Assembly (NCBI RefSeq): GCF_030680935.1
Contig: NZ_JAUXUP010000014.1
Location: 1 to 56,095, forward strand
Reading direction: 5' to 3'
DNA length: 56,095 nucleotides
Source: Polaromonas sp.
Lineage (GTDB): Bacteria > Pseudomonadota > Gammaproteobacteria > Burkholderiales > Burkholderiaceae_C
The notes beneath the pieces were generated by a model that saw only the letters and a list, made by a program, of their open reading frames with translations, was not told where the DNA came from and did no database searches. Both the position numbers and the translations under genes were made by a program. Below, one piece after another: positions 8,330 to 16,133 of the stretch. The first letter of the stretch is position 1, and the number at the start of each line of letters is the position of its first letter.

Positions 8330-8356
8330 GGTTGTGGAGCCCGGGAAGCCACAACC
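8330..8356 (-). promoter_or_regulatory. Hairpin abutting the DUF971 start codon
   Basis: GGTTGTGG (8330-8337) and CCACAACC (8349-8356) are perfect 8-bp arms around an 11-base GC-rich loop. On the minus-strand transcript the hairpin ends at the base before the DUF971 ATG and occupies the place of a Shine-Dalgarno sequence. There is no U-run, so this is not a standard terminator. It may act as a processing site or translational brake between the ABC genes and the DUF971-fpr-exporter part. Confidence 0.45.
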
Positions 8357-8393
8357 CGAAAAGGCCGAAGCGTCTGGCGGGCCGTTTGCACGG

Positions 8394-9257
8394 TTAAATC
8401 AGTTCACCAACGCCTCTGGCATCAACATCGACCGCAAAACCTTCCAGACCACCGCTGTCGAGTTCGTTGCCCATGGCCGCCAGGCTTTCTTCGCGGATCA
8501 GGTTGCGCAGCTTGTGCAGCACTTGCGTGAAGGCCACAGAAGACATCATCTCGGCTGTGCGCGGTCGCGGCAAAGGGATTTCGATCTCGGCCTTGATGCG
8601 ACCGGGGCGGGCCGTCATCACGTACACGCGGTCTGACAGAAAGATGGCTTCTTCGATGTCGTGCGTAATGAACAACACCGACAGCCGCATGCGCTGCCAC
8701 ATGTTGGTGAGGATCTGTTGCATCACCACACGGGTCTGCGAATCGAGAGCCCCGAAAGGCTCGTCCATCAACATCACCTGCGGGCTGGTGGCCAGCGCAC
8801 GCACGATGCCCACGCGCTGCTTCATGCCGCCGGAGAGCTGATCGGGGTAGTGGTTCTCGAAGGCCAGCAAACCCGCCAGTCCGAGCAAGGTGCGCGCCGT
8901 GGTCTCGCGCTTGTTCTGTGCCATGTTTTGCATCTTCAGACCGAACTCGACGTTCTTGCGCACCGACATCCACGGGAACAGCGAGTACTGCTGGAACACC
9001 ACACCGCGGTCTGAACCGGGGCCGGTGATCTTGCGCCCGTCGAGCAACACGTCACCCTGCGTGGCCTGGCTGAAACCCGCCACGACATTGAGCAGGGTGG
9101 ATTTTCCGCAGCCCGAAGGCCCGATGATTGAGACGAACTCGCCGGGTCCAACATGCAGCGAAACATCGTTGACCGCGTGAACACGCTGCTGCGCGCTGCC
9201 AAAGACCATGCTGAGGTTTCGCACCTCGATATGGCCGCTGCTGTGGGTGGGGTTCAT
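8394..9257 (-). CDS. ABC transporter ATP-binding protein (nitrate/sulfonate/taurine type)
   Basis: A 287-aa ATPase of the TauB/SsuB/NrtD group. Walker A GPSGCGKST, Q-loop in VFQQYSLFPW, signature LSGGMKQRV, Walker B VMLMDEPFGALD and switch His in FITHDIEEA are all present. It powers import together with the permease, whose stop it overlaps by 4 bp. The C-terminal extension (about residues 230-287) is longer than in TauB. Substrate cannot be read from the ATPase. Confidence 0.88.
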   Translation of the reverse strand: MNPTHSSGHIEVRNLSMVFGSAQQRVHAVNDVSLHVGPGEFVSIIGPSGCGKSTLLNVVAGFSQATQGDVLLDGRKITGPGSDRGVVFQQYSLFPWMSVRKNVEFGLKMQNMAQNKRETTARTLLGLAGLLAFENHYPDQLSGGMKQRVGIVRALATSPQVMLMDEPFGALDSQTRVVMQQILTNMWQRMRLSVLFITHDIEEAIFLSDRVYVMTARPGRIKAEIEIPLPRPRTAEMMSSVAFTQVLHKLRNLIREESLAAMGNELDSGGLEGFAVDVDARGVGELI

Positions 9258-10216
9258 GAACGACCTCCGAGCTTCGAAAATTCAAGCCAGGGCATGAGAA
9301 GTTTGCCCGCGATACGAATGAGCCAGCTGCACAGCAGGCCCAGCACCCCGATGGTGATCATCCCCAGCACGATGTCGGCGTAGGCGATCAGCGAATAGGC
9401 TTCCCAGGTGAAATATCCGATCCCGAACTGGCCCGAGATCATCTCGGCTGCAATCAGCGATACCCAGGCCACACCCATGCCAACGGCCAGACCGGTGAAG
9501 ATCTGCGGCGCGGCGCCGGGCAGCACCACGTGCCACATGATTTGCCGCTCCTGGGCACCCAGGCACTGGCCGGCGCGCAGCAGCACCGAGTCCACCGCCT
9601 GTACGCCGCTGACGGTGTTGAGCAGGATGGGAAAAAAGGCGCCTATGAAAGTGATGAAGACGATGCTCACCTCGTTGTCGGGCCACAGCATGATGGAGAT
9701 CGGCACCCACGCGATGGCTGGGATGGGCCGCAATGCCTCCATTGCGGGAAACAGCAGCTCATGCATCCGGCGGTAGCGTCCAATCACAAGGCCGATCGCG
9801 ATGCCGAGCACGCCGGCCAGCGCAAAACCGATGAAGATACGGCGCAAGCTCATGCCCACGTTGGTGATGAATTTGCCGTTGCTTCCCGCCTGCACGACCG
9901 ATTGCCACACATCTGCAGGGGTGGGGATGTTGGCGAAGCGGATGTAGAAATCAACCCTGTAGGTCGTGACGAGATGCCAGAACAACACCATGCCTGCGAG
10001 CGAGCACACCGCCAGCACGGCCGCAATGCCCTGGCGCCGAACCCAATCGCCCAGCCATGCAGCAGCGCTGTTTGGCGCTACGACCAGACGGGCGCGGGGT
10101 TCGTGCCCGGTTGCCGGCTGTTTGATCACCTCGCTGAGGTGGTTCGGCGGCTCGGTCGTAACGCGGGTGACAAAGGCTTCTGCGTCGTCGACGCGGCGCA
10201 GCGGGGCAATGGACAT
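9254..10216 (-). CDS. ABC transporter permease (nitrate/sulfonate/taurine type)
   Basis: A 320-aa inner-membrane protein of the SsuC/TauC family. After a soluble N-terminus of about 75 residues come six or so membrane segments and the coupling loop EALRPIPAIAWVPI. Start ATG 10214-10216 has GGAG at 6 bp; an upstream in-frame TTG is unlikely. It follows the binding-protein gene by 20 bp and overlaps the ATPase gene. Confidence 0.87.
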   Translation of the reverse strand: MSIAPLRRVDDAEAFVTRVTTEPPNHLSEVIKQPATGHEPRARLVVAPNSAAAWLGDWVRRQGIAAVLAVCSLAGMVLFWHLVTTYRVDFYIRFANIPTPADVWQSVVQAGSNGKFITNVGMSLRRIFIGFALAGVLGIAIGLVIGRYRRMHELLFPAMEALRPIPAIAWVPISIMLWPDNEVSIVFITFIGAFFPILLNTVSGVQAVDSVLLRAGQCLGAQERQIMWHVVLPGAAPQIFTGLAVGMGVAWVSLIAAEMISGQFGIGYFTWEAYSLIAYADIVLGMITIGVLGLLCSWLIRIAGKLLMPWLEFSKLGGRS

Positions 10217-10236
10217 GGTGGGCTCCGGCAAGCTGA

Positions 10237-11706
10237 TCAGAAGGGAGCCGACGCGATCGTCAGGGCTTCGCTATAGCTGGCGAGCTTGCCGCCGATCTTG
10301 GCCGCGTGGCTTTCGGCGTCTTTCTTGAGCAGGAAAGGCACTATGACCGGTTTCTTGCTGTCGCTGGCGTTGATGGCATAGAAGGCTTTGTCGGCAAACA
10401 CCTTGATACCCAGTGCGTGGTCAATCAGGTAAGCCACCCGGATCTTCTTGCCCGCACTTTCAAGCTTGGTGATGGCGCCCAGTGTGCAAAGCGGCGAGGC
10501 GTGCGGCTGCACCCCGGCGCCTTCTACCCATACTTCGCCAGCTTCCTTGGGGCGCGCGACGAGGGTCTTGCACAGCTTGTCAGAGCCAGTGATGTCGAAC
10601 GACGCCATCGACTGCTTTTGCGCGTCGTAGTCGAGCTTGACCTGCTTGAATGCCTCACGCACATAGGTTTCGTTGACCCAGGCGTTGATGTCGAGCGGCT
10701 TCACGCGCTTGAGCTCGGTGAGCACGCCGTGGCCGATCTTGATCGTGTCGAGCCAGCGCGGCTTGATGGTCGGATCGAGCGTGTGAATGCCACCCGGGCC
10801 GAGGTAGAGATAGGCCACTTCCTTTTCGATCTTGGTCCATTCTTCCACCTTGGTCACTGCGCGTACCGGGTCGGCCTTGAGCCATGCGTTGGCTTCCATC
10901 AGCGCGCGGATGTACGCAACCACCACCTCGGGATACTTCTCGCCGAAGTCCTTGCGCACGATCACGCCGTGGAAGGTGGGCACGTTGGTCTGCACGCCGT
11001 CGAAGATCTTGCGTGCAAAGCCACGGTAGGGCAGCAGATCGGCGAAGGGTACGAAGTCGGCGTGCGCGTCGATCTTCTTTTCCTGCAGGTTGGTGGTGCC
11101 GACCTCGGGGCTCTGACTCACCAGGCTGAAGAAGTCGGGCGGCAGATTGCGTGACTGCAGCGCCTGCAACACCATGCCGTGCGCGGCCGAACCGAAGGGC
11201 ACGGAGACGAGCTTGCCCTTGAGGTCGGCGAACTCGTAGTACGGCGAATCCTTGTGCACCACGATGCCATTGCCCGAGCCAAAGGCGTTGTAGGCAATGG
11301 TGGCGATCAGCTGGGTCTCGTTGCCCGGCTGTGACTGGCCGGTGGCGCCGGCCACCAACAGCGGGTAGTCACCCATCATGCCGATGTGGATCTTGTTGGC
11401 CATCATGCCGTTGATGATGGGCGGGCCCGAGGTGGCGTTTTGCCAGTCAAGCTTGAATTCGATGTCTTTGTACTTGCCGGTTTTGGGCAGGTATCTTTCG
11501 ATAAGCTGCATTTCCTTGAGCACTACCCCACCGGTGACGGTGTTGGTGGTGGTGTTCTGGGTGCCAATGCCGATGGTCACCACCTGTTTGGCCTGTGCCG
11601 CCGCCAGGCCAGGCAGCAGCGCAAGGGCCAGAAGGAGGGTGGGCCGCCAGTGCGGCTTCGGGAGCTTGGCGTGAAAGGACGAAAGGGCAGAAATGTAAGA
11701 AGTCAT
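10237..11706 (-). CDS. ABC solute-binding protein (SsuA/NMT1-like) with a NosL-like C-terminal extension
   Basis: About 489 aa with a signal peptide (hydrophobic LLLALALLPGLAAAQA). Residues about 40-370 form a periplasmic binding domain of the nitrate/sulfonate/NMT1 group (IINGMMANKIHIGMMGDYPLL, DLKGKLVSVPFGSAAHG). SsuA-type proteins are usually near 320 aa; here about 120 residues follow. The tail contains KAFYAINASDSKK, then PFLLKKDAESHAAKIGGK, which resembles the 'AFYV.GS....PF...EDAE.F...HGG' pattern of NosL copper-site proteins. Two adjacent ATGs occur; the second (11704-11706) has better spacing from GGAG. The tail suggests metal or ligand handling in the periplasm (inference). Confidence 0.75.
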   Translation of the reverse strand: MTSYISALSSFHAKLPKPHWRPTLLLALALLPGLAAAQAKQVVTIGIGTQNTTTNTVTGGVVLKEMQLIERYLPKTGKYKDIEFKLDWQNATSGPPIINGMMANKIHIGMMGDYPLLVAGATGQSQPGNETQLIATIAYNAFGSGNGIVVHKDSPYYEFADLKGKLVSVPFGSAAHGMVLQALQSRNLPPDFFSLVSQSPEVGTTNLQEKKIDAHADFVPFADLLPYRGFARKIFDGVQTNVPTFHGVIVRKDFGEKYPEVVVAYIRALMEANAWLKADPVRAVTKVEEWTKIEKEVAYLYLGPGGIHTLDPTIKPRWLDTIKIGHGVLTELKRVKPLDINAWVNETYVREAFKQVKLDYDAQKQSMASFDITGSDKLCKTLVARPKEAGEVWVEGAGVQPHASPLCTLGAITKLESAGKKIRVAYLIDHALGIKVFADKAFYAINASDSKKPVIVPFLLKKDAESHAAKIGGKLASYSEALTIASAPF

Positions 11707-11784
11707 CATGATCTCCAGGCTGGGTTCACAAGTGCTCGGGTTCGGTACCGCAAGATCGGTACCACGTCTGTCTCCTTCGGCAAA

Positions 11785-12114
11785 TCAGGCGCTCTCGGTA
11801 AGCTGCGCTCTTTTGTCCTGTCGGTTTGCCCAGTCGTCGGCGTCGGGCAGTGGTTCCCGCGACTGGGTAATCAAAGGCCATTTCGCGGCCAGTTCCGTGT
11901 TCAATGCCAGGTACTCCAGCTGACCGGCGGGCAGGTCTTTTTCCTCAAGAATGGCCTCGACCGGACATTCCGGGATGCAGACACCGCAATCAATGCAGAC
12001 CTGTGGGTCGATCACCAGGAAGTTCGGCCCCTCATGAAAACACTCCACGGGGCAGACAGCCACGCAGTCGGTGTATTTGCAGCGTATGCAGGCTTCGGTG
12101 ACAACGTGTGTCAT
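11785..12114 (-). CDS. 7Fe-type ferredoxin (FdxA-like)
   Basis: A 109-aa ferredoxin. The N-terminal cysteines follow the FdI pattern ([20 protein letters not shown]) and a second cluster reads [12 protein letters not shown], so one [3Fe-4S] and one [4Fe-4S] cluster are expected, followed by a C-terminal tail as in FdxA. Its ATG overlaps the HEAT-repeat gene stop (ATGA). It probably carries electrons between Fpr and the flavoprotein encoded upstream. Confidence 0.85.
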   Translation of the reverse strand: MTHVVTEACIRCKYTDCVAVCPVECFHEGPNFLVIDPQVCIDCGVCIPECPVEAILEEKDLPAGQLEYLALNTELAAKWPLITQSREPLPDADDWANRQDKRAQLTESA

Positions 12115-13097
12115 GGCAGGGCTCCCGTGACAATGGCTCCGCTCATCTGGATACTGGCCAGGGCCAGCTTGGCGAGCTTGCGGACATCGGGGTCGCTGTC
12201 GTGGAGGGTGCGCTCCAGGTGGGTGATCGCGCGGGGGTCTCCCACTTCGCCCAGAGCGATCACCGCTTCCTTGCGCAGGTTGCTCACGCCATGCTGCAGG
12301 GCCTGGCAGAGCACCTCGACACCGCCCCTGGCCTTGAGTTTGCCCAGGCTGCGGGCCGCCTTGACCCGAACCTGCCAGTATTCATCGTCCATCGCACGCA
12401 CCAGATCGGGAACGCCCAGCGCAGAGCCCAGTTTGGCAAAGGTGGTGGCGGCTTCCTCGCGGACTTGCCAGGCAGGATCAGCAAGGGCCCGGCTCAGGGC
12501 CGGGTGGACGCTGATTTCGGACGACTCGCCGGCATAACCCAGCGCGCCTACAGCCACGCGTCGCACGTCCGGATCAGGGTCATGCACCGCAGCCTGCGTC
12601 AGGGCACCGATGGCCTGCGGATTCTTCAGGTAACCCAGCACGCCGACCGCAGCAAGCCTGACCAGCGCTTCTTCGTGTTGCAGGGACTGCAGGGCCGGAT
12701 CAAAAGCTTCGTTGACCCGCAAGGCCCGCACGGCATGCAGCGCGGCGGCACGGACGCCGGGGTCGCTGTCAACGAGATAAGGCAGCAGTGGCGTGGCTGA
12801 AGCGGCTTGCTTCAACTCGGCCAGGGTGTAGGCGACGGCGTCTCGCACTTCGGCAGAACTGTCCTTGAGCAGAGGCACCAGTTTCACCAGTACTTCGGCT
12901 TCCTCGAAACCTTCCAGCGCCTTCGCGGCTTCCAGCCGGACTTGCGCATCGGTATCAGCGAGGGCTTCTGTGAGCAGCGGCGCAACGTCGTCTTCCTCGT
13001 CGGTGTAAGGCAGGTCGATCACGGCGATACGGCGTACGCCGGCATCGGGGCTGCGCAAACGCTCGTGGATGCTGGCGGGGATCGTCATGGCGTTCAT
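12111..13097 (-). CDS. HEAT-repeat (PBS-lyase-like) protein
   Basis: A 328-aa protein built almost wholly of about 30-residue helical repeats such as 'D.D..VR..A...LG....' (for example [36 protein letters not shown]). No signal peptide and no catalytic motif. Family knowledge: such HEAT/PBS proteins are scaffolds or maturation factors. It sits between two ferredoxin genes, overlapping the second by 4 bp, which suggests assembly of, or docking within, the redox complex (inference). Confidence 0.8.
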   Translation of the reverse strand: MNAMTIPASIHERLRSPDAGVRRIAVIDLPYTDEEDDVAPLLTEALADTDAQVRLEAAKALEGFEEAEVLVKLVPLLKDSSAEVRDAVAYTLAELKQAASATPLLPYLVDSDPGVRAAALHAVRALRVNEAFDPALQSLQHEEALVRLAAVGVLGYLKNPQAIGALTQAAVHDPDPDVRRVAVGALGYAGESSEISVHPALSRALADPAWQVREEAATTFAKLGSALGVPDLVRAMDDEYWQVRVKAARSLGKLKARGGVEVLCQALQHGVSNLRKEAVIALGEVGDPRAITHLERTLHDSDPDVRKLAKLALASIQMSGAIVTGALP

Positions 13098-13106
13098 GTC
13101 AGGACC

Positions 13107-13340
13107 TCACCGCACCAGATAAGGGATGTTGACGTGTACCGCGCCGGTGGGGCAGTCCTTTTCGCAGGGCATGCAGTACCAGCATTCATCGAACTTCATG
13201 AAGGCCTTGTTCTTCACCAGGTCGATGGCCAGAACGTCCAGCGGGCAGACGTCGACGCAGACCGTACAGCCCTTGTCGGCAATACATTTTTCTTCGTCAA
13301 CAACAACGGGGGCCTGGGTGCGGGTGATGGCGATGGTCAT
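13107..13340 (-). CDS. AprB-like 2x[4Fe-4S] ferredoxin
   Basis: A 77-aa ferredoxin with the unusual spacing seen in APS reductase beta subunits: C-x5-C-x2-C-x3-CP (KCIADKGCTVCVDVCP) and then DECWYCMPCEKDCPTGAV, close to the AprB signature 'D.CW.C..C...CP.GAI'. It lacks the long C-terminal tail of true AprB (about 150 aa). ATG 13338-13340 has AGGAG 7 bp upstream. It lies 23 bp after the flavoprotein gene and is very probably its electron-transfer partner. Confidence 0.8.
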   Translation of the reverse strand: MTIAITRTQAPVVVDEEKCIADKGCTVCVDVCPLDVLAIDLVKNKAFMKFDECWYCMPCEKDCPTGAVHVNIPYLVR

Positions 13341-13363
13341 GGGTGTTTCTCCTGGGGTGTGGT

Positions 13364-15094
13364 TCAGGCGGCCTGGGCAGGACGGGCGACGCGCAGGCGT
13401 TGATAGGCGGACTTTTCCTGTTCGTTGAGCTCGACCACATAGGGCTCGATGGCACGTTTTCGGAAGACGGCGTTGCCTTTTGCGTCGCTGGTGACGTTGG
13501 TGTGGCAAAACCAGTTTTCGTCGTCTTTTTCCGGATGGTCCACACACAGGTGGTACAGGCCCCAGCGGCTTTCGGTGCGAAACAGGGACGCGCGAGCCGC
13601 AAGCTCCGCGCAGTCGCGGATGGTGTGGGCTTCCATGGCACGCATCAGCTCGTGCGGGTCGGCGGCGATCATGGAATCGAGGTCTTCACGGATCTCGTCG
13701 AAGCGCTGCAGGCCGATTTCCATCTTGCGCGTGACCTTGGGCGGTTGCAGGTAATCGTTGACGATGCGGCGGGTCTTGTATTCCACCTGGAAGGGTGTCA
13801 GACCCTCGGCGCGGGACAGCGGCGCGAGAACGCGTTCGCGTTCGGCCTGAACCTTGTCCTGCTCGAAGCGTGGCTGCTCGATACCCGAGACATAGTCCGC
13901 TGCGTTTTCTCCGCAGAACTTGCCGTAGACAAAAGCGCCCAGCATGTAGTTGTGCGGAATGCTGGCGCAGTCGCCAGCGGCGTAGAGACCTGGTATGGAG
14001 CATTCGCCCTTTTCGTTGGTCCAGATGCCTGAGGCGCTGTGGCCGCTGCAAAAGCCGATCTCCGAAATGTGCATTTCGATCATGCTCTTGCGGTAGTCTG
14101 TGCCCCGACCTTCATGAAAGCGCCCGCGGCTGGGGCGCTCGTTGGTGTGCAGGATGTGCTCGATCTCCGAGATGGTTTCTTCGGCCAGGTGGTCGAGCTT
14201 GAGGAACACGGGGCCTTTGCCACCTTCGAGTTCATTGAAGAACTCCATCATCATCTGGCCGCTCCAGTAGTCGCACTCGATGAAACGTTCGCCGGCATTG
14301 TTCGAGGTATAGCCGCCGAACGGACCCGTCACATAGGCGCAAGCGGGGCCGTTGTAGTCCTTGATCAGGGGGTTGATCTGGAAGCACTCGAGGTTGGTGA
14401 GCTCGGCGCCCGCGTGGTAGGCCATGACATGGCCTTCACCACTGTTGGTAGGGTTTTCGTAGGTGCCGAACAGGTAGCCCGAAGCCGGCAGTCCCAGCCG
14501 GCCGGCAGCACCGGTGCAGATCACCACCGATTTGGCCTTGATGACGTAAAAATCGGCGGTGCGGCAGTCGAAACCCATGACACCGGCGACCTCACCAGAC
14601 GGGCCGGTGAGCAGGCGCGTCATGACCACGCGGTTGGTAATCTCGACACGTGCCCGCTTGAGTTGTCGATACAACACGCGTTTCATGTGGTGGCCCTCCG
14701 GCATGGGCAGCACGTAGCTGCCCAGATGGTGAACCTTGCGTACCGCGTAGTCGCCGGTTTCATCCTTCTCAAACTTGATGCCCCATTTGTCGAGTTCTTC
14801 GATCATGGCGAAGCTGTTGGCGGCGTAGGCGTACACACCTTTCTGGTCCACCACGCCATCGTTGGCAACGGTGATTTCCTTGGTGTATTGTTCCGGGGTC
14901 GCATGGCCGGGAATGACGGCGTTGTTCAGCCCGTCCATGCCCATGGAGATGGCACCGCTGCGCTTGACGTTGGCTTTGTCTATCAGCAGGACCCGCAATT
15001 TCGGGTTCTTCTCCTTGGCTTTGACCGCCGCCATGGGACCACCTGTCCCTCCACCGACCACCACGATGTCGTACTCGAGTTCAATCGTTTTCAT
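13364..15094 (-). CDS. AprA-like FAD-dependent oxidoreductase (fumarate reductase/APS reductase family)
   Basis: A 576-aa flavoprotein. The N-terminus has the Rossmann motif VVVGGGTGGPMAA, the FAD motif KRSGAISMGMDGLNNAV typical of AprA rather than fumarate reductase, and the second FAD motif IPGLYAAGDCAS followed by GAFVYGKFCGENAADYV. The C-terminus has the helical fumarate-reductase domain. No signal peptide, so cytoplasmic. Family knowledge: AprA converts APS to AMP and sulfite or the reverse; I cannot confirm APS-binding residues here, and the protein is shorter than typical AprA. Paired with an AprB-like ferredoxin, a HEAT protein and an ABC importer, it is probably the core enzyme of this operon. 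Substrate unknown. Confidence 0.75.
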   Translation of the reverse strand: MKTIELEYDIVVVGGGTGGPMAAVKAKEKNPKLRVLLIDKANVKRSGAISMGMDGLNNAVIPGHATPEQYTKEITVANDGVVDQKGVYAYAANSFAMIEELDKWGIKFEKDETGDYAVRKVHHLGSYVLPMPEGHHMKRVLYRQLKRARVEITNRVVMTRLLTGPSGEVAGVMGFDCRTADFYVIKAKSVVICTGAAGRLGLPASGYLFGTYENPTNSGEGHVMAYHAGAELTNLECFQINPLIKDYNGPACAYVTGPFGGYTSNNAGERFIECDYWSGQMMMEFFNELEGGKGPVFLKLDHLAEETISEIEHILHTNERPSRGRFHEGRGTDYRKSMIEMHISEIGFCSGHSASGIWTNEKGECSIPGLYAAGDCASIPHNYMLGAFVYGKFCGENAADYVSGIEQPRFEQDKVQAERERVLAPLSRAEGLTPFQVEYKTRRIVNDYLQPPKVTRKMEIGLQRFDEIREDLDSMIAADPHELMRAMEAHTIRDCAELAARASLFRTESRWGLYHLCVDHPEKDDENWFCHTNVTSDAKGNAVFRKRAIEPYVVELNEQEKSAYQRLRVARPAQAA

Positions 15095-15109
15095 AGTTGC
15101 CTTTCGATT

Positions 15110-15850
15110 TCAAACGTGTTGGACAGGAACGCGGTCAACGCGAACCCGGTACTGGAAGGCGTCGCCGCGGTAATACAGGTGCTCGTAGTCCACGGGCGTA
15201 CCGTCGCTGGTGTGGGTGGTGCGCTCGATGACCAGCACGGGTGAACCTTCCTCCACGCGAAGCTGCGCGGCAAGGGTGTCGTCCGCCAGGGTTGAACCGA
15301 TCTGAAGATCAGCATGACCCAGCGACAGGCCGTAGTCGTTTTCGAGAATCACGAACACATCGCGGGTGGCGAGGTCTTCCTTGGCCAGCCGGTTGCCGAG
15401 TGCGGTCGGCAGGTAGGTGACGTCCAGCGAAATCGGTTCGCGGTTGAGGAAGCGCAGCCGCTGCAGTTCGGTGACGCGCGCTCTTTTTGGCAACTGGAGC
15501 CGCTCTTGTACCTGTGCAGTCGGCGTTACCGTGCGAATCGAGACAACACGTGCAAAGGTCTCGTAGCCCATCTGGCGCATGGCCTCGCCAAAGCCCTGCA
15601 GCCGGCCCAGGTCCTGGAAGGCTTTGGGTTTGGAGACAAAAGTGCCCTTGCCATGCATGCGAAAAATCAGGCCTTCGTTCTGCAAGTCGTTCAGCGCCTG
15701 GCGCACCGTGATGCGGCTCACATTGAAGAGCGCCATCATTTCGCTCTCTGAGGGCATCTGCTGATGCGGCTGGTAGCTGCCGTCAAGAATGCGTGCCCGC
15801 AGGATGTCCTTGATTTGTGCGTACAGCGGCGTCGGCGATTGGGGTTGCAT
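15110..15850 (-). CDS. GntR/HutC-family transcriptional regulator
   Basis: About 246 aa: N-terminal winged helix (ESEMMALFNVSRITVRQALNDLQNEGLI, then RMHGKGTFV) and a UTRA ligand-binding domain. I chose ATG 15848-15850 because AGAGG lies just upstream; the open frame begins 24 codons earlier without a ribosome-binding site. It is first in the operon, 15 bp before the flavoprotein gene, so it probably autoregulates and controls the genes after it, responding to the pathway substrate or product. Confidence 0.85.
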   Translation of the reverse strand: MQPQSPTPLYAQIKDILRARILDGSYQPHQQMPSESEMMALFNVSRITVRQALNDLQNEGLIFRMHGKGTFVSKPKAFQDLGRLQGFGEAMRQMGYETFARVVSIRTVTPTAQVQERLQLPKRARVTELQRLRFLNREPISLDVTYLPTALGNRLAKEDLATRDVFVILENDYGLSLGHADLQIGSTLADDTLAAQLRVEEGSPVLVIERTTHTSDGTPVDYEHLYYRGDAFQYRVRVDRVPVQHV

Positions 15851-15933
15851 GACTGCCTCTGTTGCGGTTAGCGAGCTCTCCGGAACCGCGTGCAGAGGGG
15901 TGTTGCGAGGCCTGGCATTCATGTGGGGGCACC

Positions 15934-15951
15934 AACTTGTTATGACAAGTT
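15934..15951. promoter_or_regulatory. Putative GntR operator
   Basis: AACTTGT-TATG-ACAAGTT is a perfect 7-bp inverted repeat and fits HutC-subfamily operators of the general form CTTGT...ACAAG. It lies about 85 bp upstream of the chosen regulator start. On the minus strand a TTGCTG, then CATAAC 17 bp later, could be -35/-10 elements overlapping it, which would suit repression by the neighbouring GntR protein. Confidence 0.65.
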
Positions 15952-16133
15952 ATGCTGAGCAAAAGGCATGCCAGCAAAAAAAGAGGTACAGATGCCTTGA
16001 AATGCCCAAAAAGGATGAAAGGCGACCGAAATTGCGCCACACCGGTGCGACTGCTCTCAATCATGGTGCGCGCGTTCCTGCCGTGGTGACCCAGGCCCGG
16101 CTTCACTCGGGCCTGTTCTTTCTACAATGGCGC

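Noticed and set aside
11745..11765. Two GGTACC sites close together upstream of the binding-protein gene
   Set aside because: A short restriction-site-like palindrome seen twice; no further symmetry to support a regulatory site.
13364..15094. Genuine dissimilatory APS reductase (AprA) or succinate dehydrogenase SdhA
   Set aside because: No sat, aprM, qmo or sdhB/C/D neighbours, a shortened ferredoxin partner, and no APS-site residues I could confirm; kept as AprA-like only.
15789..16133. Upstream extension of the helicase frame
   Set aside because: It crosses the GntR gene and its operator and shows no helicase-like sequence before ATG 16134.
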